Assembly (NCBI GenBank): GCA_029258975.1
Contig: JAPDJS010000009.1
Location: 62,001 to 126,000 of the forward strand
DNA: 64,000 nt
Direction: 5' to 3'
DNA from: Thermoplasmatota archaeon
GTDB lineage: Archaea; Thermoplasmatota; B47-G6; B47-G6B; 47-G6
Shown: one piece after another, positions 17,976-26,683 of the stretch
Numbering within the stretch: the stretch's first letter is position 1
Layout of the letters: each line of letters begins with the position of its first letter
Translations under genes and position numbers: made by a program
Notes under the pieces: generated by a model
Databases searched by the model: none
The model's input: only the letters and a program-made list of their open reading frames with translations
What the model was told of the DNA's origin: nothing

Positions 17976-19346
17976 ATGGATGATGGAGTGCCAAATGGTG
18001 TCAATACTCTCCTTTCATATTCCAAAAAAGTTGCTGAGATGATAGAGGAATACGATGGCTTCTTCTTAGTGCTTTCTCATACAGACGCTGATGGAGTATC
18101 CTCAGCACTCCAAACTTATAAGCTTCTTTCGGAGATGGATAAAGAGTTTCACATAAAGTTTTTGAGAAACTTTGATTCAAAGAAGTTTCTTGAAATAATC
18201 GAAGAAAGTTTTGATGTCCTTCTTATTCTCGATCTTGGCTCTGGATATGAAGACTTTATTGAAGCCCAACTCAGAATGAGGCGCAAAAGAGGAATTATTA
18301 TTGATCACCATAGGACAGAGGCCGTCGGTACGTATGAGCACTTGTCTATACTTAATCCTTGGAACTTTGGAATATCTGGAGACTTTGAGGCCTGTACCTC
18401 TTCACTCGCGTTTTCAGTACTCCTGTCATATAACGAGTCATTTGTTTCCCTTGCACCCTTTGCATTTGCAGGAATATTAGGAGACAAACAACTTCAAAAT
18501 CCCGTGGGGTTAAACAAATATTTACTGGATCTTGCAATTTCAAAAGGAGGACTTAAAACCCGGCGAGGAATAATATTGAAAAGAGCCAGTGTCGCAGAGT
18601 CTCTTGCTTATTCTTTACCACCCTACATTTCTAACGTAACAGGGGATGTTGATGGTGCTAAGGCCTTTTTAAAGAGTATTAATTTAGATCCAGAACTACT
18701 TACTGAAGAAGTTCTAATGAACGAAGAGATTGCTAAAAAACTCTCCTCAGCAATAGCTTTAAAATTGTCTGAACAATGTATCGATGAGGAGGACATAAAA
18801 GGCGTTTTAGGTCCCCACTATTATACAGAAGTCGAAAACTATACTATCTACGTAGACGACTTAACAGAAATTCTCGATGCCATGGGAAGAAGTGGAAATA
18901 CTGGTCTTCTTCCGAGACTTGCTGAATATGATCTTAGGACTATTTTCCAGCTTACCAATTTTGCTGAAAGCATAAAAAAGGATGCTATAAAAGCTCTTAG
19001 AGATCTTGAGAGCTCTTACAAAGACATGGGAACATATTGGTTTTACATGTGTAATGATCCTAGAATAAGATCCTTGGTGGCTACTTTTGGCGTCTCATAT
19101 GTTGTTCCTAAGGATAAACCCCTTATAGTAATGACCCTTGAAGAGGGTAGCTATGTTATCTCCGCCAGAGCCCATAAATCGCTCGCTGAAAAGGGTCTCG
19201 ATCTTTCATGGTCATTGAAAAATGTTGCTGAAAAGTTTGGAGGTCATGGTGGAGGTCATAGAGTAGCCGCAGGAGCCAGAATTCCGGGAGAGCATGATCT
19301 AGAAGAAATATTAAGAGCATTAAAGGAAGCTCTAAAGATCGTTTAA
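17976..19346 (+). CDS. DHH-family single-strand exonuclease (RecJ/GAN-like)
   Basis: 456 residues. The DHH domain shows SHTDADG near residue 37, LILDLGSG, and IIDHHRT with its two catalytic His; the C-terminal DHHA1 domain ends with the substrate-binding GGHGGGHRVAAGA. This is the archaeal GAN/RecJ-like family, which associates with GINS and the replicative helicase as a 5'-3' exonuclease or Cdc45 counterpart; that role is family knowledge. GAGGAGAT precedes ATG 17976. It is next to S15 and followed at 10 bp by Pcc1. Confidence 0.85.
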   Translation: MDDGVPNGVNTLLSYSKKVAEMIEEYDGFFLVLSHTDADGVSSALQTYKLLSEMDKEFHIKFLRNFDSKKFLEIIEESFDVLLILDLGSGYEDFIEAQLRMRRKRGIIIDHHRTEAVGTYEHLSILNPWNFGISGDFEACTSSLAFSVLLSYNESFVSLAPFAFAGILGDKQLQNPVGLNKYLLDLAISKGGLKTRRGIILKRASVAESLAYSLPPYISNVTGDVDGAKAFLKSINLDPELLTEEVLMNEEIAKKLSSAIALKLSEQCIDEEDIKGVLGPHYYTEVENYTIYVDDLTEILDAMGRSGNTGLLPRLAEYDLRTIFQLTNFAESIKKDAIKALRDLESSYKDMGTYWFYMCNDPRIRSLVATFGVSYVVPKDKPLIVMTLEEGSYVISARAHKSLAEKGLDLSWSLKNVAEKFGGHGGGHRVAAGARIPGEHDLEEILRALKEALKIV

Positions 19347-19356
19347 CGTGATTTGT

Positions 19357-19623
19357 ATGACTACAAAATATGAATTCGAAATAGAAATTCCTCTTCCTTC
19401 TAAGAAAATGGCGGAAATAATTAAAAAATCATTAGATCCAGAAAATTATGTTTACGTAAAGCTCTTCGTAAAGGAGAATATCTTGGTTGCAAAAGGTCAT
19501 GGAGAAGATGCCGGTTCTATTCTTCATACTATAGATGATCTTTTCTGGTGTCTGTTGGTTGCATATGAATCCCTAAATGTCCTCTCAAAAAATAGATTGG
19601 GTAATTTCATTAACGATTCTTGA
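19357..19623 (+). CDS. pcc1: KEOPS complex subunit Pcc1
   Basis: 88 residues, the size of archaeal Pcc1, which bridges KEOPS dimers for t6A synthesis. The pattern YEFEIEIPLPSKKMAEIIKK, SLDPEN and a C-terminal helix ending in DDLFWCLLVAYESL fits the family. ATG 19357 follows GTGATT; GTG 19348 is an alternative. It is 10 bp after the DHH nuclease, and its last 14 bp overlap the convergent aldolase gene. Confidence 0.75.
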   Translation: MTTKYEFEIEIPLPSKKMAEIIKKSLDPENYVYVKLFVKENILVAKGHGEDAGSILHTIDDLFWCLLVAYESLNVLSKNRLGNFINDS

Positions 19624-20245
19624 AGATATTCTTTATAAGAATTATTTTTGACAATGATTCTAAGGCTTCCACTCTATCTAACGCTACCCATAAGTTCTCG
19701 CCTTTTGCTACAACACCATGGCCCAACAAAACTACTATGTTTACTCGTTTTAATGCTTCTGAAACTTCCAAGCCAAGTTCTTCAGATCCTGGTTCAATCC
19801 TCTCGATAATCTCGACATCAGACCCTATGAGATATTTCGTCTCATAGTATTCAGAAAGGTTCTCTCTTGTCAATAGATTTAGCTCCGCTGCTATGAGCGT
19901 ATAAATTGGGTGTGCATGTATCAAAGCTTTTGCGTTTGTTTTCTGATAGCACATCATGTGCATTGGAAGTTCTGACGATGGTTTCCCATTTGAGAGAATC
20001 TTTCCAGTTATAGTTACTGGTACAAAATCTTTTTCTGAAACATCTGGCTTTGGAGTTCCTCCGGGTGAAATCCAAAAGATTTTTCCGTATTTATTTATTA
20101 CATCCTGATTCGATGATAGAAAGCTTATATTTCCAGATCTAGGCGTTATTAAACTCTTTTCATACAATATTTTAAGAACTCTTGCTCCTAATCGCTTTTT
20201 TTCAATATCAGAGTGTTCTAACATCCTATCATAAAATCTTTGCAT
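19610..20245 (-). CDS. Class II aldolase/adducin family protein
   Basis: 211 residues, zinc-dependent aldolase fold. Motifs are TPRSGNIS (phosphate loop), SSELPMHM (catalytic Glu region), HAHP (metal His pair) and LGHGVVAKGENL (third His). Relatives include fuculose-1-phosphate aldolase and methylthioribulose-phosphate dehydratase, and the exact substrate cannot be assigned. The start ATG 20245 follows GGGGTG. It is 18 bp downstream of MetRS on the same strand, so it is probably co-transcribed with it. Confidence 0.85.
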   Translation of the reverse strand: MQRFYDRMLEHSDIEKKRLGARVLKILYEKSLITPRSGNISFLSSNQDVINKYGKIFWISPGGTPKPDVSEKDFVPVTITGKILSNGKPSSELPMHMMCYQKTNAKALIHAHPIYTLIAAELNLLTRENLSEYYETKYLIGSDVEIIERIEPGSEELGLEVSEALKRVNIVVLLGHGVVAKGENLWVALDRVEALESLSKIILIKNIFKNR

Positions 20246-20263
20246 TATTTCACCCCAAATACG

Positions 20264-22435
20264 TTAACGAACTTCTGCCCCAGGTCTAACCGGCCTATCA
20301 ATGGTTACTTTGTCATCCTTAGTCCTCATTATAGCGTTATTAGAAGTCTTTGATCTTATAAGCCCCTCGTTATCAACATATATCTCTACAGCCTTGATAT
20401 CCTCAACTGATATCTTTTTCTTAGGAACCCTTTTTACGCCCTCAAAGAATACTACGTCACCTGGTTTTCCTTTGGGTAACAGTAGTGAAACTGTTGAGCC
20501 GTCATCAGCTGCTAGTAGCATACCTTCGCTCTTTATGCCTCTTAACTTTGCTTGTTTAAGGTTACACACAACAACTATGGACTTACCTAGAAGTTCCTCC
20601 TTTGAATAATAGTTCTTAAGGCCCGCAACCAAGGTTCTTTGCTCCGTACCAATGTCTACCCTAATCACATAGAGTTTATCCGCATTAGGATGGTCCTCAA
20701 CCTCTAAGATCTTTCCTACTTTGAGATCTAAGATAGATGCCGGAGCCTCGACACCTTCCTCCCAAGGTTCTGGCGGAATGAGTTCTTCTTCTTTCACAAC
20801 CCTATATAACGGAGATGGTTCCAAAAGCTTCTGACCTACAGGAATGTCTTCTAGAGCTTCAAACCAGTAGACTTCACCTACTTCATTTGAATATCCTAGG
20901 TATTTCCATGCCTTAGCCGTTGAAAATGGTAAAAATGGATGTAATCCGATAACCAACATTTTCACAAGTCTAAGACCTACGTAAATCGTAGTCTTCGTCC
21001 TCTCTACATCTGTTTTTATAGTCTTCCAAGGAGCCTTAACGTCAAGATATTTGTTGCCTAAATGGGCTATGTTTACTATATTAGCCAAGGCTTCTCTGAA
21101 GCGGCAGTTTTCTAGACTTTCCGTTGCTTTCTTAAAGTACTCCTCTGCTTGCGCCAGCGTTGTCTTATCAACGTCATCCAATTCTCCAGGTTCGGGAATA
21201 ACTCCAAAGCGGTGATATGTAAAATGAAGTACTCTGTGAATAAAGTTACCAATGTTTGCTACGAGCTCATTATTGTTTCTCCTAATCATATCTCCAAGAT
21301 CTACACTCGTATCTCTTGTTTCTGGCATATTAGCAGAGATATAATATCTTAGCGCATCTGGATCTAATATTTTAAGCACCTCAGATACCCAAAAAACGTT
21401 TCCCAAACTTTTATCTATCTTTTCACCGCTGATTAGTAAATATTCATTTGCAGGAACATTATAAGGCAAAATAAATTCTCCATGGGCCATTAACATTGCA
21501 GGAAAGATTATGGTATGGAACGGAATATTATCCTTTCCTAGGAAAAGATATACCTTTGCATTTGTGTTTTTCCAGAATTTTTCCCAATATTTTTCATCGC
21601 CTATCTTCTTAGAGTACTCTATTGCTGCCGAAATATATCCCAATAACGCTTCAAACCACACGTAAATCCTCTTATCCTCATAACCCTCAAATGGTACTTC
21701 AACGCCCCAAGTGATGTCTCTGGTGATTGATCTATCCTTAAGTCCTGCTTTAATCCAGTTTATCGTGTGGTTAAGCACATTGGGTTTCCACCAGTGTTTA
21801 TCCTTTAACCACTCTAGAAGTCTATCTTGAAACTTTGATAAAGCAAAAAACAAGTGTTTGCGGATTACGAACTCAATATCAGACGATCCGCATATTTTAC
21901 ATCTAGGATTAATTAGAAGTTTAGGTTCCAATAAGGAGCCACAGTTATCACACTGGTCACCACGTGCAGGTTCGTGACCACAGTATGGACATCTTCCTTC
22001 AATATACCTGTCGGGAAGATAGCTTCCACATGACTTACAGTGAGGAATCTCCATTCCCTTTTCGTATATAAATCCCCTCTCGTAAAGCCTTTTTACGAAT
22101 TCTTGAACAAATTTCTTATGATTTTCAGTAGATGTTCTTGTAAATATGTCAAAAGATATTCCCAACATATTAAGTTCTTGTACTATAACTTTATAGTACA
22201 TATCTACGAGTTCTTTAGGAGATATATTCATTTCTCTTGCTTTGATTGTTATCGGAGTCCCATGCTCATCTGTTCCAGATACCATTAAGACTTTGCGTCT
22301 CCTCATCCTATTATACTTAGCAAAAATATCTGCTGGCAATATAGCTCCAGCTATATGCCCTAAATGTAAAGGCCCAGTAGCATAAGGCCATGCAACACCT
22401 ATGAGGACATATTCCTCATTATTACTGTTGGTCAT
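20264..22435 (-). CDS. metG: Methionyl-tRNA synthetase with C-terminal EMAP domain
   Basis: 723 residues. The class I HIGH motif is PYATGPLHLGHIAG near residue 17; the KMSKS equivalent is KIDKSLGN. Two zinc knuckles lie near 140-185 (CKSCG, CPYCGH, CDNCG, CKICG). The C-terminus (about 610-723) carries an OB-fold tRNA-binding domain (DLKVGKILEVEDHPNADKLY), which in many archaea is a separate protein. AGGTGATC precedes ATG 22435. It leads an operon with the class II aldolase. Confidence 0.96.
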   Translation of the reverse strand: MTNSNNEEYVLIGVAWPYATGPLHLGHIAGAILPADIFAKYNRMRRRKVLMVSGTDEHGTPITIKAREMNISPKELVDMYYKVIVQELNMLGISFDIFTRTSTENHKKFVQEFVKRLYERGFIYEKGMEIPHCKSCGSYLPDRYIEGRCPYCGHEPARGDQCDNCGSLLEPKLLINPRCKICGSSDIEFVIRKHLFFALSKFQDRLLEWLKDKHWWKPNVLNHTINWIKAGLKDRSITRDITWGVEVPFEGYEDKRIYVWFEALLGYISAAIEYSKKIGDEKYWEKFWKNTNAKVYLFLGKDNIPFHTIIFPAMLMAHGEFILPYNVPANEYLLISGEKIDKSLGNVFWVSEVLKILDPDALRYYISANMPETRDTSVDLGDMIRRNNNELVANIGNFIHRVLHFTYHRFGVIPEPGELDDVDKTTLAQAEEYFKKATESLENCRFREALANIVNIAHLGNKYLDVKAPWKTIKTDVERTKTTIYVGLRLVKMLVIGLHPFLPFSTAKAWKYLGYSNEVGEVYWFEALEDIPVGQKLLEPSPLYRVVKEEELIPPEPWEEGVEAPASILDLKVGKILEVEDHPNADKLYVIRVDIGTEQRTLVAGLKNYYSKEELLGKSIVVVCNLKQAKLRGIKSEGMLLAADDGSTVSLLLPKGKPGDVVFFEGVKRVPKKKISVEDIKAVEIYVDNEGLIRSKTSNNAIMRTKDDKVTIDRPVRPGAEVR

Positions 22436-22889
22436 TTTTTGATCACCTGGAAACTACCATTATGAATATGAGTGAATTAATGTTCAATAAAGTGGGAAAT
22501 ATTTATCAAAATATTGATTTTGCTTTTTAGGATATGACCTAGATTTCTCAAATTCACATCGTGTTGATTTTTCTGCGCTACTAAAAAGATTGGCTTTCGG
22601 ATGCTTTTGTAAAACTCCATATCCTCGATGCGAAATATGATATCATGTTGTAAAGTGTATAAGTAAAGAAAAATGAGATTACTAGAGGCGGATATCCTCT
22701 CAAGCAAAGTTTTAAAATTGTCACATTATTCATAAACTCGAACAATGTTATTACAACTCCCAAAATCCTCAGAGTGATACTTCACACAAGGGAGCTCAAA
22801 CCTCCCCGTAAGGGCTCTTTAGCCTTTAGTGTGGGGAGGAAGACTAATATTGTTATAGTATCCATGAGAGTCTCGTGGAGGTATTCAAA
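22436..22889. other. 454-bp non-coding region between MetRS and L18e
   Basis: This divergent spacer has no credible ORF. It must hold the metG promoter at its left end and the L18e promoter at its right end. In most archaea L18e follows S13-S4-S11-RpoD, but here that block is absent and this spacer with a strong hairpin (22801-22839) takes its place. I see no tRNA or C/D sRNA in it. Confidence 0.6.
22801..22839. repeat. Imperfect hairpin, possible IS200/IS605-type end or structured RNA
   Basis: CCTCCCC (22801-22807) pairs with GGGGAGG (22833-22839). Inside, AAGGGCT (22810-22816) pairs with AGCCTTT (22821-22827) around a CTTT loop. The internal loop is asymmetric (GT versus AGTGT). The GGGAGCTCAAAC flank and TTTAG near the stem are reminiscent of the right ends (TnpB guide-RNA scaffold) of IS200/IS605 elements. 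No transposase remains nearby, so a solo end or an unrelated structured RNA are both possible. Confidence 0.4.
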
Positions 22890-23255
22890 ATGAGCAAAAA
22901 AATCAGGAAGACAAACCCATATGTACTTGAGCTCATTGAGAAGCTCAAGAAAAAATATGGAGAGACCAAAGCACCAATATGGAAAACCGTAGCAGAAGAG
23001 CTACAGAGACCTCGCTCAATACGCAAAGGTGTGAACGTTGGAAAAATTGACAAGATCCTAAAGGATGATGAGGTTGCTCTAGTCATTGGAAAAGCTCTGG
23101 GTGGTGGTTACGTTAAGAGGCCAATTAAAGTAGCAGCAGTGAGCTTCAGTGAGACGGCAAGAAAGAAAATAGAAGCTGCTGGAGGACGTTGCATGACTAT
23201 AGAAGAGTTAATAGACGAGAATCCTAGTGGGAGTAACATCAGAATATTTGGATGA
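22890..23255 (+). CDS. rpl18e: Ribosomal protein eL18
   Basis: 121 residues. The N-terminus KIRKTNPYVLELIEKLKKK and internal RPRSIRKGVNVGKIDKI identify archaeal L18e, with the ending GSNIRIFG. ATG 22890 follows GGAGGTATT; the in-frame GTG at 22875 is upstream of that site. It begins the L18e-L13-S9-RpoN operon, with 12-bp gaps. Confidence 0.96.
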   Translation: MSKKIRKTNPYVLELIEKLKKKYGETKAPIWKTVAEELQRPRSIRKGVNVGKIDKILKDDEVALVIGKALGGGYVKRPIKVAAVSFSETARKKIEAAGGRCMTIEELIDENPSGSNIRIFG

Positions 23256-23267
23256 GGTGATTGAAAA

Positions 23268-23702
23268 ATGTCAACCCCTCAAAAAGTTGACAATGTCACA
23301 ATCATTGACGCAACCGGACATGTCTTGGGAAGATTGGCAAGTGTTGTTGCCAAGAGATTACTAAATGGGGAGAAAATTATCATTGTAAACGCTGAAAAAG
23401 CCATTATATCAGGAAAGAGGGAAGTAGTTTTCGAGAAATACAAGCACAAAAGAGACATAGGCTCTCACAGAGGTCCATTCTTCCCTAGAATGCCTCACTT
23501 AATCGTTAAAAGAACCATTCGAGGAATGCTTCCATACAAACAGGAGAAGGGCAAAAAGGCTTTGAAAAATCTCAAGGTTTACATTGGCGTTCCAAAGGAA
23601 TTTGAAGGGCAAAAATTTGAGGAGATCCCAGAAGCTAAAAGAGAAGTTAAATATTATGTTACAATTGAAGAGCTCTCAAGATGGTTGGGTGCAAAATTTT
23701 AG
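23268..23702 (+). CDS. rpl13: Ribosomal protein uL13
   Basis: 144 residues, early assembly protein of the large subunit. Motifs include IDATGHVLGRLASVVAKRL, FPRMPHLIVKRTIRGMLP and KGKKALKNLKVYIGVP. GAGGTGATT precedes ATG 23268. Stop codon is TAG, one of several ordinary TAG stops in this window, which matters for interpreting the amber at 34134. Confidence 0.96.
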   Translation: MSTPQKVDNVTIIDATGHVLGRLASVVAKRLLNGEKIIIVNAEKAIISGKREVVFEKYKHKRDIGSHRGPFFPRMPHLIVKRTIRGMLPYKQEKGKKALKNLKVYIGVPKEFEGQKFEEIPEAKREVKYYVTIEELSRWLGAKF

Positions 23703-23714
23703 TAAGGTGATAAT

Positions 23715-24137
23715 ATGGATGCCGTTGGAAAGTCATCACAAAAAGTTGTTGTTGCTTCCGGAAAAAGAAAAACTGCAATTGCAAGAGCATATATTAGGCC
23801 CGGAATAGGTAGAGTGTGGATTAACAGGAAGCCTCTTCCTCTCGTAGAACCAGAAATAGCAAGACTCACAATAATGGAACCACTCGTCCTCGCTGGAGAA
23901 AAAGCTTTACGGGTAGATATTGAGGTAAAAGTGCGCGGCGGGGGCTTCATGGGTCAGGCCGAGGCTGCAAGATCTGCTATAGCTAGGGGACTTGTCGAGT
24001 TCTTCCAAGATGAAGACTTAAAGAAGAAGTTCCTCGAGTATGATAGAACCCTACTCGTGCCGGATGTTAGAAGGAAGGAGCCCAAGAAACCCCTTGGTAG
24101 AGGAGCTAGAAAGAGAAGACAGACATCATATAGGTGA
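23715..24137 (+). CDS. rps9: Ribosomal protein uS9
   Basis: 140 residues. The N-terminal [17 protein letters not shown] and the C-terminal tail [21 protein letters not shown], which reaches the P-site tRNA, are diagnostic. AAGGTGATAAT precedes ATG 23715. It lies between L13 and RpoN in the standard archaeal order. Confidence 0.97.
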   Translation: MDAVGKSSQKVVVASGKRKTAIARAYIRPGIGRVWINRKPLPLVEPEIARLTIMEPLVLAGEKALRVDIEVKVRGGGFMGQAEAARSAIARGLVEFFQDEDLKKKFLEYDRTLLVPDVRRKEPKKPLGRGARKRRQTSYR

Positions 24138-24143
24138 TCAAGA

Positions 24144-24398
24144 GTGCTTATACCCGTTCGTTGTTTCTCTTGTGGAAAGGTCCTTGCCCCCCTTTATCCT
24201 AAATTTTTGGAGCTTGTGAAATCTGGAAAAAGTCCAGAGGAAGCATTTAATGAGCTGGGGATCGATAGGTATTGCTGCAGAAGAACGATACTCGCCCACG
24301 TGGATCTATATAAAGATTTGCTTCCATTTGGCGGAACACTTAATAGACCTGAGAGATTAAAGAAATTAGTACAGAGATATTTTGAGGGCAAGAAGTAG
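24144..24398 (+). CDS. rpoN: RNA polymerase subunit N (Rpb10)
   Basis: 84 residues, small zinc-binding assembly subunit of archaeal RNA polymerase. The atypical zinc motif is CFSCG near residue 7 and RYCCRR near 47. The N-terminus LIPVRCFSCGKVLAPLYPKF is typical, and LAHVDLYKDLLPF is a conserved C-terminal stretch. GTG 24144 is the start, preceded by AGGTGATC that overlaps the S9 stop. tRNA-Pro and RpoK follow. Confidence 0.96.
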   Translation: MLIPVRCFSCGKVLAPLYPKFLELVKSGKSPEEAFNELGIDRYCCRRTILAHVDLYKDLLPFGGTLNRPERLKKLVQRYFEGKK

Positions 24399-24414
24399 AG
24401 ATGTTTCTAATGAT

Positions 24415-24487
24415 GGGGCCGTGGGGTAGCTTGGCATCCTTCCGGCCTGGGGCGCCGGCGACCCGAGTTCAAATCTCGGCGGCCCCA
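24415..24487 (+). tRNA. tRNA-Pro (anticodon GGG)
   Basis: Acceptor GGGGCCG pairs with CGGCCCC; the anticodon stem CCGGC/GCCGG encloses CTGGGGC, giving GGG. T-loop is TTCAAAT. Discriminator A is at 24487 and CCA is encoded at 24488-24490. It is embedded between rpoN and rpoK in the same direction, so it may be processed from the operon transcript. Confidence 0.96.
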
Positions 24488-24570
24488 CCAAAATCTATTT
24501 TTAAGATTTCATAGTTCTTTATCACCTTATCAATACACAGTCATAATGAACATCATCCTTCGGAGGGATC

Positions 24571-24777
24571 ATGATGAGAAAATTTCACTATACGCGTTAC
24601 GAAAAGGCACGTATAATTGGTGCAAGAGCGCTTCAGCTCTCAGCTGGAGCTCCTCCCTTAATCGAGGTCAATGATATCAAAGAAAAACTGGATCCTGTGA
24701 AAATTGCCATGAAAGAATTCGATATGGGTATTATTCCTATCACAGTAAGACGTAAAAGACCAGAAAAGTGGTCATAA
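24571..24777 (+). CDS. rpoK: RNA polymerase subunit K (Rpb6/omega)
   Basis: 68 residues. The hallmark [22 protein letters not shown] is close to invariant in RpoK, and the ending [13 protein letters not shown] is conserved. It assists folding of the large RNA polymerase subunits. CGGAGGGATC precedes the paired ATG codons at 24571 and 24574; either may be used. Confidence 0.96.
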   Translation: MMRKFHYTRYEKARIIGARALQLSAGAPPLIEVNDIKEKLDPVKIAMKEFDMGIIPITVRRKRPEKWS

Positions 24778-24795
24778 TAATTGGAGGTTATTAAA

Positions 24796-26004
24796 ATGTA
24801 CATTTCGGATATCATCCTGAGGGAAATTCTAGATAGTAGAGGTAAAATAACGGTTGAGGCAGAAGTATGGACTGATGAGGGTACCTATGGAAGGGCAGCA
24901 GCGCCTAGTGGTGCTAGTACTGGAGAACATGAAGTAGTTGCGTTTCCAAGGGGAGATCCCTCTTTAGGAATTAAATTCTTTATGGAAAACGTACTCGACG
25001 ATCTCCTCGGAATATCTGTTTTTGATCAGGACATTATAGATGCTATTTTACACGAAAAAGATGGTACTGAAAACTTTTCTAACTTGGGTGGCAATATAGC
25101 TGTTGCAGTCTCCCTCGCCGTAGCTAAGGCTGCGGCTAACACATTGGGCATTCCTCTTTACATGTACATAGGAGGAAAATTCGTCGAAGGAATTCCTAGA
25201 CCTATGGGCAATGTTCTTGGTGGAGGTAAACACGCTATTGGCGGTACAGATATTCAAGAATTCTTGTCCGTTGCTTTAGGGCCCACAATGACTGAATCCA
25301 TTTTTGCAAATGCTGCAGTCCATAGAAAGGTTGGAGAGCTCCTAAGAAAAGAGCTTCCTGGAGAGGCTATAGGAAAGGGCGATGAAGGTGCATGGGTCGC
25401 GAAAATATCTAACGACAGAGCTCTAGAAATAGTAAAACAAGCCATAGATGAAATTTCAGATGATGTAGGGTTCCCAATAAAACTTTCTCTAGACTTCGCA
25501 GCCTCTGAGTTTTATAAAGATGGCTACTACGTGTACAAGGACAAGAAACTCACAAAGGAGGAACAAATCTCATATGTCGCAGAACTCGTTGACAAGTTTG
25601 AAATATACTCGGTAGAGGATCCTCTAGAACAAAATGATTACGAAGGCTATGCAGAGCTCACCAAACAAATTGGACACAAATGCTACATTATAGGAGATGA
25701 TCTCTTCACAACAAATTATGAGCGTCTCAAGAAAGGAATAGAAATGAAGGCTGCCAATGGCATTCTAATAAAACCTAACCAAATAGGAACCCTTTCTGAC
25801 ACTATAAGAACCGTAAAGCTTGCAAAGAGAAATGGTTATATTTTCGTCATCTCTCACAGAAGTGGAGAAACTACGGACGAGACGATTGCTCATCTCGCAG
25901 TAGGTCTTGAGGCTCCTCTTATAAAGACGGGTGCCGTCGGTGGAGAAAGAATTGCGAAACTAAATGAGCTCATTAGAATAGAGGAAGAGCTAATGGGGTG
26001 GTAA
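24796..26004 (+). CDS. eno: Enolase (phosphopyruvate hydratase)
   Basis: 402 residues; converts 2-phosphoglycerate to phosphoenolpyruvate. Visible motifs are APSGASTGEHE, YSVEDPLEQNDY, IIGDDLFTTN (metal ligand Asp) and ISHRSGETTD. GGAGGTTATT precedes ATG 24796, so the in-frame 24781 codon is not the start. It lies between RpoK and S2 in this long conserved archaeal gene string. Confidence 0.96.
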   Translation: MYISDIILREILDSRGKITVEAEVWTDEGTYGRAAAPSGASTGEHEVVAFPRGDPSLGIKFFMENVLDDLLGISVFDQDIIDAILHEKDGTENFSNLGGNIAVAVSLAVAKAAANTLGIPLYMYIGGKFVEGIPRPMGNVLGGGKHAIGGTDIQEFLSVALGPTMTESIFANAAVHRKVGELLRKELPGEAIGKGDEGAWVAKISNDRALEIVKQAIDEISDDVGFPIKLSLDFAASEFYKDGYYVYKDKKLTKEEQISYVAELVDKFEIYSVEDPLEQNDYEGYAELTKQIGHKCYIIGDDLFTTNYERLKKGIEMKAANGILIKPNQIGTLSDTIRTVKLAKRNGYIFVISHRSGETTDETIAHLAVGLEAPLIKTGAVGGERIAKLNELIRIEEELMGW

Positions 26005-26006
26005 AT

Positions 26007-26609
26007 TTGCCAGAGGCATTATTAGTAAAAGATGAGGAATACAGGCGCTATGGAGCGGTTATAGGAACCAGAAGAAACAGAAGTTTCGGTATGAGGAAGT
26101 TTATTTACAAGATTAGGAACAACGGCCTTGCCATTATTGACCTCAGAAAAATTGACGAAAGAATTAGACTAGCAGCAAAAATGATTGCCAGATACGATCC
26201 AGAAACGGTTGCTTATATAGGGGCTAGATATTACGCTTCAAAACCTATACAAATGACTGCAGAAATTACGAAAGGTAAGGCCTTCACAGGGAGGTTCTTC
26301 CCAGGAACGTTTACTAACCCTAACTCGCCCACATACTTCGAACCTGAAATTGTTGTAATTAACGACACACATTATGATAGACAAGCCGTAAAAGAGTCTG
26401 TGGAAATAGGAGTCCCCATAATTGCCTTCTGTGATACACACAACACTACAAGCTTCGTAGACCTAATAATTCCTGGTAACAACAGAGGTAAAAACTCTCT
26501 TGGGTTCTTATACTGGCTGCTTACTCGAGAAATTCTAAAAGCTAGAGGGGACATTTCCTCTAACGACGAGTTTGAGTATAAACCAGAAGACTTCATTGTA
26601 AGGATTTGA
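26007..26609 (+). CDS. rps2: Ribosomal protein uS2
   Basis: 200 residues, archaeal S2 (SA type) on the small-subunit back. Motifs are YGAVIGTRRNRSFGMRKFIY, ITKGKAFTGRFFPGTFTNP and VIAFCDTHN-type IIAFCDTHNTTSFVDLIIPG. A TTG start at 26007 is favoured, since GGGGTGGT at 25995-26002 is ideally spaced; the GTG at 25998 lies inside that site. The start falls two bases after the enolase stop. A T-rich stretch follows the gene. Confidence 0.95.
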   Translation: MPEALLVKDEEYRRYGAVIGTRRNRSFGMRKFIYKIRNNGLAIIDLRKIDERIRLAAKMIARYDPETVAYIGARYYASKPIQMTAEITKGKAFTGRFFPGTFTNPNSPTYFEPEIVVINDTHYDRQAVKESVEIGVPIIAFCDTHNTTSFVDLIIPGNNRGKNSLGFLYWLLTREILKARGDISSNDEFEYKPEDFIVRI

Positions 26610-26615
26610 GTGCCC

Positions 26616-26636
26616 TCTTTTTATTCCTTGTTTTTA
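26616..26636 (+). terminator. T-tract terminator after S2
   Basis: CTTTTTATTCCTTGTTTTT lies 7 bp past the S2 stop. A separate TATA-like ACATATATTTTATT follows at about 26660, so MEMO probably starts a new transcript. Confidence 0.5.
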
Positions 26637-26683
26637 AAACCTTTTAATTCCGGATTCTACATATATTTTATTTGGTGTGTGAT

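Noticed and set aside
22477..22763. Minus-strand small ORFs in the MetRS-L18e gap
   Set aside because: Short, overlapping each other, hydrophobic low-complexity, and without ribosome-binding sites.
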